From Nymphaea colorata (taxonomy: Eukaryota; Streptophyta; Magnoliopsida; Nymphaeales; Nymphaeaceae): DNA of 64,000 nucleotides. This document shows positions 48,960 through 60,378 of the stretch, piece after piece. Each line of letters starts with the position of its first letter. Position 1 is the first letter of the stretch. The translations under genes and the position numbers were made by a program. The DNA lies in contig NC_045140.1 in NCBI RefSeq assembly GCF_008831285.2, positions 2,459,528-2,523,527 of the forward strand, given 5' to 3'. The notes under the pieces are model-generated. The model saw only the letters and a list, made by a program, of their open reading frames with translations. It searched no databases and was not told the origin of the DNA.

Positions 48960-51950
48960 GACTGAATCTTTTTCTCTCTCTCTCTCTCTCTCTTGTACAT
49001 GATGCTTGTGGGAAACGTCGTGCTTCGTCTCCGAGTATGTATCTTGTGCTTCCGTTTCGTCTTTCCATGTAAAATTGTGAAAGAAGAGGACGCCATCTCT
49101 CTTTGTACAGTTTTTAGGTCGTGTCTTGGGGAAAGAGTGATACTTCTTCTCGAAGTATGGGTTTTTTGGGTCCGTCCTGTCTTCTTCCGTTGTAAAAATT
49201 TTGAAAGAGGGAGGAGGTAATGTACCAGGTGTACTTAGCTTAGAATTTGTTTTCCACCGTCCGTTCCAGCAAATGGTGTGCTTTTATATGCATCTGCAAA
49301 CAAGAATCCTAACGCCACTTATTTTCTACTTTAGTTTACTGTTCCCCACCTGATTGGGTACATTAGGCGCTAATTACATCCGGATAGGGTTTCATACCTT
49401 CCGCTCGTCTAAGTTTCAACTCAATTCCCGCGTACTAGAATCATGTCGACCACAGTAAACGAAACCAAAGTAGGAATTTGATTACTTAAACGGGAGGGCT
49501 GGGAAGTGAACAGCTTCCAAATGCGATACCTTAGCATAGGCGATGAGACTCGAAAAGTAATGTGTAGCAGGCACAAGATTGAAGCATTTTTTTATTCAAA
49601 AGAAACAAGCCTTTTTGTAACCATGGCCCGAGAGAATTGGATTGCACCAGCAAAAGACCCTATTCATATTAGGAAGAAGCCATTATCAGTTTCCACATTG
49701 CATCAGTTTGCAGGCAAGTAGGATGACAGAGGACGCCGCAACGACCCGTATCAAATTATTTTCCATATTTTTTATTATACTTCAAAATATTTCATAATGG
49801 ACACTCTGCTTAGTTTGATTCTGAATCAGAATTTGGTCACCGAAAATTGGATATCCATCGTATTTAATAAGGAAAACTCTGTGCCCTGTCTGCACCTTAT
49901 CATTAATCGGATGTAAACTTTCTTATCAAATCCAACCACTTGAATTCATGTATGAATTGGACATTAGATAAATACCAACTGCTTACATCAAGGAGCAGAA
50001 ACCTTATAAAAAGCTGAAAAATACTTATGCTGTTGGGTTCAAACGAAAACTTGAGTACAAGGTTGTATGACTATATTTTTTGAGTTTCAATATCTAGACT
50101 TCTTTGGAAAGATCACATGGTTGGTTTCACAAAAAACGCAACCTACTAATCGTGTTCTTTTCATAATAATCAACGCCCATAGCTGCTAAGTCACATGTAG
50201 AGTTAATAGGCATATCAAAATCACATAGATGGTACATACACAGCCAAATTTGACCAACAGCTACTGAGATATTTGAGGTACTTGTGCATTGTTCGATAGC
50301 TAAGGCTGGTTCCAGATCCCAATCCTTCCCACCTCCGGTCTCAGTTATGTTTAAACAAGAAGAAAATGCTGCTATTCACAGCAATACAAAATCCATATAC
50401 CAGATTACATTCAGGGATGGCCAAACCAAAATAACAAGTGTCGATCATAAGTGAAAAAACAGAATCGGACACAAAGCAATATATAGAAGTGACCCTCCCT
50501 TCTGGCCAAGACATTTACGCCTCACCATAATTGGCTTTCATAATGACATAGACGGCACATGCAGGAGCCATGATTTCATTGAGATGTGCGCCATACTTTG
50601 CAAAAACCAAAGCTATAGGTGTATAACCTGGTGTTGAGGAAGTAGAGCCAAAAGAGTTTTACCACTATTGCCAAGAGTATCCATGTTTTCCATTGAACCT
50701 TGTTTCGAAGACATAATTACAAAAGTACCGATATGCCACTTCCGCTGTCTCATGAACATTATCATAAGATACAATATACATTTCTTTTTTCACTCTAGAA
50801 AACAAATGTGATATATAAAGTACCTCAATTAGCTTAATAGCTAGGATGAAGACTATAAATTTATTTATAAAAACTGCTATTTGGGTGCTTTAGAAGAGCC
50901 AATCAGCAGAACTCTGTGGAAAATGAACCAAAATGGCATCTGCACATCAATAGCTGCGCCAGTTTATATTTTAAAGACCTTGGATTAACAATTAAGGATG
51001 AAAAACTAGTCAAGCAAACTCAGGCAACCCACTCATGTAAGCTTGTCTCAAATTTTAACATCTTTCCTTTAATTTTTGTTTAAAATATATATTCATATAT
51101 AAATCAAGTGACATAAGCTAAAAAAGAGTCCAGCTGACTCGAGCTTGAGCTTGCCTCATAAAGCTCGAGTTGAGCAATATGCGACTCTCCCTCATTGTTC
51201 GTTGCAAGTAACAATCTCAAGGTTTTGCTTCAGGGGATATTGAAGCAAAACCTTGAATGACATGGGCACCACATCCCTTATGCAAATGGGAAGGAAAGCA
51301 ATGCGCTAATTGATGTGCAGTGCAGTCTCCAACTCAGGCCAATGCAGCCCTGCACCCTAAGGTACATGGGGAGCTCCAACTCTCATTTGAGAAGAGGGAT
51401 TTCCTCCCCCTCACCCAAAACAATCTTTGAGGTTTCGAAATGCACAAGATGCTTCAGAACAGCTTCCTGTCGGATCTTTTAAATAGCACAACCACATTTC
51501 ACCAATTTCAGGCCATACGACTTCACCAGACCAACGACACCCACGCGCATAGAACAAAGAAAAAAGGACGGGTCTTGCAACATAGTGTTTAAAAGATCGG
51601 TGCAGAAGAAACACATGAACTTTGCTCTTCAAGGCTCATCAAGCACCATCTGACTTTGTATAAGGTAGGTGAGACCCAATTGATGTCCTTAACGCAAAAT
51701 ATGAATTCTGGAGTCTCTCTCCCTCTCTCCTGTCAAAAAATAAGCTCGAACCTATGAGCAAAACTGGAAACGTTACAGAATCTTTCTTTTGTCAACGTAA
51801 CCTCTCCGCACCCCAACTTTCCAAGTTTTCAGTATCCTCGAGTTCCAGCTTCTCAAAGTTTCTGCCGGCTTGGAAAGACATAGGCTTTGAGCATCCTAAG
51901 AATGTCCTCTCCAACAGATTAATTTTGCCTGCTAGAAAAGTGATCATGCG
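48960..51950. other. Spacer between the ankyrin and RRF genes (convergent 3' ends)
   Basis: It begins with the ankyrin 3'UTR, including a (CT)n run at about 48970-48991. The rest holds a perfect 16-bp hairpin (51217-51256), a GAGCTCGAG-type repeat scrap (51125-51185) and no recognisable exon. The right end would be the 3' flank of the minus-strand ribosome recycling factor gene. Confidence 0.55.
51217..51256. repeat. Perfect 16-bp inverted repeat with 8-nt loop
   Basis: TCAAGGTTTTGCTTCA, loop GGGGATAT, then TGAAGCAAAACCTTGA. The arms are perfectly complementary. It is not followed by a T run and lies about 700 bp beyond the RRF stop codon on that gene's strand. Confidence 0.9.
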
Positions 51951-51951
51951 G

Positions 51952-54900
51952 CTAACTCCCCTTAATCTCCTTCTCCTTTGCCTTGCACATATCCTCCGCG
52001 GATTTGACAAATTTTTTCGTCATCTCATCAACCTGGCCAATTCACCAGATGTTTGTTTTGATAGAGAACATAAACGTACATATAGAAGACACACACACAC
52101 ACATATAGAGAGACAAACGAGTAGCTGCTAGACCTAATGATCTTGGTAATTAATTTTTGCATATGCTGAAAAAGGAGCAAACATTCTGAATACCATATTC
52201 TCAAATCAACGGTAGTAATTCTCATGATCTAGGTGCTTAGTTAAAAAAAAGGGCATTTTAAGAGCAAAACGAGACAAGCAACAAAAGCTAGACCAGGAAA
52301 AACACATGGGAATCAAGAAAAACGCTAGACAAAACATTATTTCTTGTAGATATAGACTCCAACGATGAAATCATTTTTGAGTATTGTTTTAATGAACAAA
52401 GCACAACACTACGCCGTCAGTTTTTGTGGGTTGAAGCTAGTGAAGAAACGCACACAAGCGACCAAATTAACCAAGCTATTGCCCAATTTTATCAGGCAAC
52501 ATCGATATGTTAAAGCAGTACAACTACATGCTCGTCAAACTGACAACCATTTTAAACTATTTACCTCTTTTTCCAGCCTTTTCACATCATCTTTAGGCAT
52601 ACTTGATGATGCTTTTTTTATAGTGTCAAATGCCTGCACAGCCCCAGGAAACAAAAGTATTACATTTCACAAAGCAACATCAGAGAAATTCATATTCAAA
52701 CATCATAATATATTTGCTTACCTTTTGCCTTGCCCTTCTAATGCTCTGTTTGACATCTTCAGAAGCTTTCACTACAATCTTACACATGGCCTAAAAGAAA
52801 ACCATTAACATGGATAAAGCTCTCTGCTGGTAAAGGAATATTTTTTAAGACGTGCGCACAGAGTTTCACTCACCTGTACATGCTCCTTTGTGAGACTTTC
52901 GAGAAGCACCAAAAAAAAAAACTTGCATGTTAGCACTAGGGAAAAGAGAGAGAGAGAAAGAGAGAAGGTGGATGTCATACTTACGGTGGAACAGCTGCAA
53001 TGAGCCTTTGACCTTCAATTGATGGGTTTAGACCCAGTGGAGAGGAGGCAATGCCACGCTCTAACTCTTTTAGTGACTGAAACATCCAGTGAAACCCTTT
53101 CAGTCAGTTTATCAGTGAGGTTATGTGGTTCAACTCATAGGATACCAATTTCACTAAAGCTTTAAAAAAATTTTTTAATGATGGTTCAAAAGATAATGTC
53201 AAAATAACACCAGACATCTATATTGTAATGCAGACAGGTGCTTTTCCTTAACAATCTGAATGTTAATTGAGCTATGGACAGACCACCAATTACCCAATAG
53301 AAGAGGTTTTCTACTCAGACATAAAGAGGACACTGGTCTTCTTAGATGTATAAAAAGTTTACACATTATACAATGTGTCTTTTTGCTAGTGCCAACATGA
53401 TCTAGACACAATTACACAGGCAATAACAAATTGTTAACCATAAAATTTACATGAGCAATCTAATAATTGGTATGAACAAAGGCAGTTCCTCGCATGACAC
53501 ATTCCTGTCAGTTCGGCATGCCTAATAGAAGATGAGGGTACAAAACACACTTTAGAAACTTTTACAGCACCATAATGTTAGCCAATTAGGAGAAAAGGAC
53601 AACCATTCCAGTTGGACAACTAAGACACAGAAAACTATCCAGTGCATCAAAACATAACTCACGCATCCCATAACTTTCATAATTTTTACCTACACTTTGA
53701 TCATGCATTGTGCAGCTACCTAACTAAAATTAAGCTATTGATTCATGTCAGGCAGATCCCCGAGGGTGTAAACGACATTACATTTATGTGATGTATGCAA
53801 TTGATCTTAGTAGCATATTCTGAAATATAAGCAATTATCAAAACTTACATCAGGATCATATGGGGTCACAGAAAGAGTATGTGCATCTATAACAGAAACA
53901 ACAGCAAGATGACTTAGAGGACTCTTGATCCCATGTGCTTCTATGATGATGTGATCCAGCATTCCTGCAAGAACATATGCCACATGACTACTAGTCTACT
54001 AGTCTAACATATTTAAACATGCAGTGGATGTATAACAATATAAGGCACCATCCTACCCGCTGAAGCCCTTCCAGTTCTCAGTTTACTTAATTCTCGTGAC
54101 AGTGCATCTATTGCAGCTTCCATCTGTAAAGAAGCAGCAGGTCTGACACTTGGTCCAATGTCCGGTATTACTTCAACTGTGTCATTATCATCTTCTACAA
54201 AATTGCAACTGAAGCATCATAAGTTCAGAGAGTGACAAACATATGACTTTTATAATGGAAAATATCACTGTTACAAGATGAAAGCTGTACTTGCAAGAAA
54301 GTGGAACTGAATTCTCCAACAGGTTCTAGAATCTAAACATAGAACCAAATCTATAAGGCAGTGCTGGAAACCACAATCTATAGAAAAATTTAGTAAACTC
54401 AGAAAACATCATGCCTTCGTGAAACCAAAGTTAATTTCAGGTCTTATAAGTGCTGAATGGCATAAAAATGTGATCAAATGTCTCCAGAGTCCAGGCCAAC
54501 TAATCCAAAACATCAAATTTGGCATTAATTAGATGATTTTGGACTATACTATAGAACATGATCTTATAGCTTTTATATGAGTGTATATAAAGCTAGTATT
54601 AGGTACTTAAATTTCATTTTATGATTATGCAATGTCATGTACAATGAGTAAACGATCCGGTTTACTTGATTCACAATGATGATTTAGGTCTCCTTTTACT
54701 TTTACATATCAAGCACCGTGTTTCTACATTTTTTATCGATTTTATTTTAATCGACCAACTCGGCCCGACTAATTCTCACTAGTTTTTTTTCAGGGTTTTT
54801 TCTGAGCTGCTCCCCAACGTCTGAAATTGACAACTTAGAGCCAACATAAAACAATCAATTCGTGGGAGCTACTAAACAAGCATTTTAAGAAGAAGATAAA

Positions 54901-55915
54901 ATGTCCTCCATGTCATGTGCATTGCACATGACATTTACAAGGGTAGTAATCTTCAAGAAAATTCCAGTACTTCCTCGAAATTCATAAAAGGTCAAGCCTT
55001 TTGGTTGGAATAAAATCTTATGCACGGCCCAATTTGAAGGCCACATCAGGCAACGAACTCTTGCATCATGACAGTAGGCAAAGAGTGAATCGAACAGACC
55101 TGGTACACACACTTAGATGATGTCTGTTTCATAGAGAAGTAAGAACATGATAAACAGCCATTATGACTATCAAATGTCATTTTTCGTTAGGCCTTGCCAA
55201 CTGACATGCATAACGAGACGCATTCAGCAGAAACAAGAGAAAATTTATTCATTTTGCACCATGCTCGTATAGCCTGCAAACCAATATCCAAGAGCAGACT
55301 ATGAATTTCTTGGTGCCGCCATAAAGAAACAATAAAAATCTAAAATACAAGGACCACGGCATCAGCAACATCGTGATTCATTAAATCTTGCTCCACTACA
55401 TAGCTTAGGCCTCATGGCTCCTATCTCTCCATGTTTCTTAGCAAAAACAACAAACCTCTTGTACTTGCAATAGCGACAAGATTAAATCACCAAAAAAAAA
55501 AAGAAAGAAAATATGTTACGAACGATTCCGATCGTTTCGATAAAACCAGCGAAGAGAAAGCTATCCCCACGTTCATTCATATCCTCAATCTGCCACAGGT
55601 TTTCCGGCAAAAAGTAACGGAACAAAAGTCCATATATCGTCAATCTATGGAAGAATCACCACAAGGAATCGTGACATAAGGATTTAAACCTCGCTAGTGC
55701 TTACTTGACTTCCTCCCTTTGGCGAAGCCCCTCTGGAAATCCCTATGAAGGAAAGCACTCGATTGGGAGATTTCGTGTTTCTGAACGGAATGATGAATGG
55801 TGATGGAATGGTAAGAAATGAACGAGGAAGAGCGGACACCACCCAAAAAACGAGAGCAACGAAGAATATGAGCTCTAGAAGTCAATGTGCGCCTGAGAAC
55901 AGTTGCAGTAGCCAT
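51952..55915 (-). CDS. RRF: Ribosome recycling factor, organellar (probably mitochondrial), complete, 265 aa
   Basis: RRF, with EF-G, splits post-termination ribosomes so they can be reused. Eight exons: 55705-55915, 54057-54194, 53849-53964, 52985-53076, 52874-52895, 52722-52790, 52565-52633 and 51952-52032; all GT..AG, phases close to 798 nt. Residues 1-70 form an R/S-rich presequence (MATATVLRRTLTSRAHILRC) ending RGFAKGRKSK, like the Arabidopsis mitochondrial protein At3g01800 (recalled). The mature part has the family landmarks ALSRELSKLRTGRASAGML, LSVTPYDPDSLKELE, SPLGLNPSIEGQRL, PPLTKEHVQ and SIRRARQKAFD, and it ends AKEKEIKGS. Length matches bacterial RRF (about 185 aa) plus a transit peptide. 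Exon 52874-52895 is a 22-nt microexon coding the LTKEHVQ segment. Targeting to mitochondria rather than plastids is inferred from the N-terminus. Confidence 0.96.
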
Positions 55916-56291
55916 GGATCCTCTCCCTATTCTTCACTTCAGTCTCATAGAACACAGAGGAAGAAGCGCTGGATGGAGCTGCTGCTACAAGGAGTGTTCT
56001 GGCGGCTCGCGGTAGGGTTTTTGCGAAAGTCGACGGTCCTCCTTACGGTGGACCCCACTCGGCTGCGTAAGACACGCGATGCGGAGGAGCCCCAAACAAG
56101 GGTGTCGTGCGACTCGTACCAGAGAATGCGATGCGTATCGGTTTGAACTCTTCACAAAAATCAAAGTAAAAATTGTTGAACCAATTTACTGTTCCTTTTT
56201 TGTTAGCATGTCGACAGATAGAAGGTGTACCGACGGATGTGGATCGATTTCTGAATATTTGGTCTCGCATCGGCCTATTTTTCTTATGTAA

Positions 56292-56849
56292 TGTAGGAGT
56301 GTTTGATGAATCGAGCTAACCTCAACTCAGATAAACTTCCCTCGAATTCGACTCGTTTATAGGTAGAAGAACTGTTCAATTGAATCGAGCTTGACTCAAA
56401 CTCATTTAAGCGGGCTCGATTCATTTAATAAACGAGTCGAGTTCGAGTTAACCTAAATGAGTCCAACTCGAGTTAAGTGGGTTTGACTCGTTTAAGCTCC
56501 ACAAAGAAAATATATATAATATGTCTCATAAAATAATAATAAAAAAAATTGCTCAAATGGGTATGCACCTAGTATGTGGGAGGTTCCATGTTAAAATCTA
56601 TAGGTCACCTCTTTCTTTGAATTTTTTTTTTAATGAAATGTTTGGCTCGCCTCAAGCCAAACTTCGACTTGAGCTTAATCAAGCCAATTGATCCAAGCTT
56701 GAGTTTTAAGAACTCGAGCCGAGTCGAGCTTGAGCTGTTGAAATCAAACTCGACTCAAGCTTGAGCCAAGTTCTAGTTTCTTTTAAGACACTCATGGAGA
56801 GGTCGAGCCGGCTCAACTCGGCTCAAATTTGCTTAAGAACAGCCCTACA
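56292..56849. mobile_element. MITE-like element rich in GAGCTCGAGTCGAG words, about 560 bp
   Basis: The left end is TGTAGGAGTGTTT and the reverse complement of the right end is TGTAGGGCTGTTC, an imperfect terminal inverted repeat. The interior is dominated by ACTCGAG, GAGCTTGA and TCGAGTT words on both strands and has no coding capacity. Smaller related pieces lie at 17752-17862 and near 51125-51185. No convincing target-site duplication was seen. Confidence 0.55.
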
Positions 56850-56972
56850 GTTAGAAGTTATTTGGAAGGAATAATATTATGTAATTGGCTCATGAATATG
56901 CCTCAAAGATTGAGTTAGATTCATAGAATATTAGTTCTAGTATTCCATGAATATATCCAATATTTATACATA

Positions 56973-57076
56973 TTCACTAGACACTCACATAGGGTCTTTA
57001 CTGCCAAACAGCCATTAACATGTTTAAGACAACAATTCACGAGACACTCACATAGTATATGTACTGCCAAACAACC
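56973..57076 (+). repeat. Two 41-bp direct repeats
   Basis: TTCACTAGACACTCACATAG at 56973 and TTCACGAGACACTCACATAG at 57036 each continue to ACTGCCAAACA(G/A)CC, 63 bp apart. The core GAGACACTCACATAG also occurs inverted near 34730-34745. Confidence 0.85.
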
Positions 57077-60000
57077 AAAGACAACAAGCTGTAGGAGCTG
57101 ATATGAACCGTGGGTTCCAATCTTTACAACTTTGAGTCGCTGTCCAATTTATTTGGATTCGACTACCCCTTGCCCTGCGGTTCAAAGCCTACTTCAAGGC
57201 CTAGATGTTTGTGACATTATTGTTTATGGTCTGAAGGAGTAGTGTGCAAAAAAACCTTTATTTTTATATTTCTACCTTCAAATGATTGACTATCTATATA
57301 CATTGGTTTTCCTCCAAGTACAGAAATTTTAGATTAATGTCCCTTCGGCCAAAATTTTTATAGAGTAGCACCTATTAAAATGGAACCAATGACGTGATGC
57401 TTACATCCCAACCGGATCGCTTAGCCATGCTACACACTCCTCGAAGCAATGAAAATATTATAAATATGAGAGAAAGCCAAGACTCCTTGTCCTGTTAGTT
57501 GTATGTTTACATATGGTCCTTTGGTAATAGAAATAGTAAGATATTATTTTGTTTATCTACCCCAAGTATTGAGGCATATGTATAAATGTGATCTTTTGAC
57601 AATAGAACAGCAACATTTTGTTTTGTATTAATGGGATTGAGACACTTTGTCTATTTTTAAAGTATAACTCCGTGGTCTAATTCAAATCAGGTCAGTAGAT
57701 TTAGAGGCCAATCCGAGAGTGAGAGATGTCAGGGACCGATCTAGCTGCACTCTCAAATTGAATGTTTAGTTATCTTGGACTGGAAAATATTTGAGCGATC
57801 AAAAGCAGCGTGTTTAACTTAATTTAAATGTATATTATGATGATGCGTATGTAAACTTCTTATTTATTGAAAGCAAATTTTTTTGCCTAAAATTCTGAAT
57901 TCTTCACCATCAAACGTTCAATGTTATAAAAGATGCTGGTTTTTTTATAGTAAAAAGGCTCACTAAACCTCAAATAAGGACTAACTTAAAATCATTTTTA
58001 AGCTCTCATGTAAAATCCTAGGTTACTGAAAAAAAAATCTCTGAAGTATTTTATCCCTTACACAAGTTTGGATACGAAATTCCCACATGGATCATATCAT
58101 CCATTTCTTAATGCTCAAAAAGGGAGATTTGAAAATAAACCGTAAGATTTGATGATTTTTAGTGCTATGAAAGTGTATGCATAGCATTCTGCATGTTAAC
58201 ATTTAACAAATTATTTACATAGAAGGTCAGGCACCGTTAATTTTATTAATTATTTTATATTAATTTGATTGCCTGCCATTATCAAATTCATAAATATGGA
58301 AACTATGTTGACCTCTGCCATGACATGTTAAAGTTTTGGAGTGAGTGGAGGAGACCCACTGGCCAGCAAAGAACTGAAGGTTTCACTGAACCATTTGTTC
58401 TCGTTAAAGTACAAGATCTACTTTTGTGTCTTGAGATACCCTGTGCTTTCAACTTGTGCATTGTTGACTCTTTTTGCAACACGAAAGCTTGATGTCCTGA
58501 CATTCTAAATAGAAGTCTGCCAAGTTGTTGAACCAACCCTCTTGAAGACATGTCATATTAACGTTTAATGTTGGAGTTTTAGTTAGGGATCAACTCGAGT
58601 TAGCCACTGTACTACAATTTATAGAGAAAAAAATCGTTGAATTTCTTACAAATATAGATTGAAAAATCTAACCAAAAGATGGGACAATATACAAAACATT
58701 TCAGCTAGTTAACATAAAACTTTACACGGTTTAACATATATTGAGACTACTGGCAAATACCATCCAATTCTCAAGGCAAGTAGTTTAATAGAGGCACAAG
58801 CTTAAGGAATTTACTAGGACCAACATAAGCCAAAGCCACCGACATTGAGAACTAGCTTGTAATTCACAGTAGAGCATGTATTAAAGTATAATTTCAAGCA
58901 AAATATAAGCTTAAAAAATTTCCCATTAGGGCAAAAAAGTAGGTACTAGTTGTATGATTGACACTAGTTCTTTTTTTTTTTTTTGTATTCCTATTGTCTC
59001 TTACTTCTCTCTTCCAAACAAAGTCACTTATAGTCTAGTTGTCATATGGTAGACCCTAGACTCAATAAAATCAGACACTGCAAGCCAGTTGACCCATTAA
59101 GGAGGAATATCTGGAACAATAAGGCTATTCATAGAGTTATGAACTCTATTTTTAGCATATGAAGGGATGTTTTTTTACTACTGATAGATTGCAACAATAG
59201 ATTGCAAGGTCTTGATACCTCTTCGAAAGCCTGGGATCCGGCCGACCAGGCCTGGCCCGATAAGGAGTCAGACTCGAGCCGGCCCAACACTTGAAACTCT
59301 GGCCCGAATCGATTAAATTTAAAAATTATATAGTTAAACATAAAATAATATATAAATATAACTAATTGTAATAAAATATTATAACTATATATAAAAATTA
59401 ACAAAAATATATATTAAAAATATAATCGCCTCCCACCCCCTAGTCAGCCCAATGCTTTTTTTTTCTAGGCCCAGTGCCCTTTTTCACAAGCCTAAGTAGG
59501 GCCGAGTGCCGGGTGTACCCAAGCTTACCTATTGACACAAATCTAATCCATCAATCACATGATTTTGTACATTGTAGCCAAAGATGCTTGGAAATTTGTG
59601 CATGGGCCGGGCTCAGCCCTAAATTTTAGCCAGAGGGGCATTAATCCAAAGTTTTCATGTTTGGTGGGACACCAATATATATATAAATAATCAAATATAT
59701 ATAAATAATCAAATATTTGAAGGTAAAAATGTAAAAAATTAAAGTATTTTGTAGGGTTGGTAAAATTAAAAGTATTTTGTAAGACCTATGAGCTCAGAGG
59801 TTATTGTAAATCTCAAATCAGCGTATCGTAAGTGCCGATAAAGTTTGGGCTTTAGTTATTTGCATTATCGATCAAAAAGTTCTCTACAATACAGGACATT
59901 AAGAAGGTTTACACCTAAAATCTTTACCTGCAAAGGTAAATGGTAACCTTTCACGTCAAAAGCCATCGGATTGGATAAGAAGATCCTACTGGATATTCGA

Positions 60001-60290
60001 CAAGGATATCTGAACTTTAAAATGAGTGTTCAAAATTTGGATTTTCTAAAAGTAATTTAAGTCTGGATTTGGATCTAAGTCTTATAGGTGAAAATTCTAT
60101 TAGTTGGTTATAGCAAGATTTTTGCAATTTAATTTCCTAGGTGATAATGGCTAAGGAGTTGAAGAACCAAACGTGTTTCTATCTTAAAAATAAAGGATAA
60201 TAAAGAATTAATAGTTGTTCTTTATATGTTTTTTAGTAACCAAAGATTAAGATAAACATGGGAAACAAATGTTTCGAGTACTTGATCTTT
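57077..60290. other. Spacer upstream of the beta-galactosidase gene
   Basis: No exon was recognised. The region 59230-59520 contains GGCCCGA and GCCGGCCC words of a common degenerate plant repeat. Frames of up to 91 codons are AT-rich and featureless. The right end is the beta-galactosidase promoter. Confidence 0.55.
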
Positions 60291-60297
60291 ATTTCCC

Positions 60298-60305
60298 TAT
60301 AAATA
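60298..60305 (+). promoter_or_regulatory. TATA box of the beta-galactosidase gene
   Basis: TATAAATA lies 81 bp upstream of the start codon, implying transcription from about 60330 and a leader of roughly 50 nt. The motif is canonical for plants; the start site itself is inferred. Confidence 0.7.
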
Positions 60306-60378
60306 GGCAACAGCTTAGTCGCATGCATCACCTTTTCTTCTTCTTTCTTTCTCATGATCCATTGATCGTGTCAAGATC

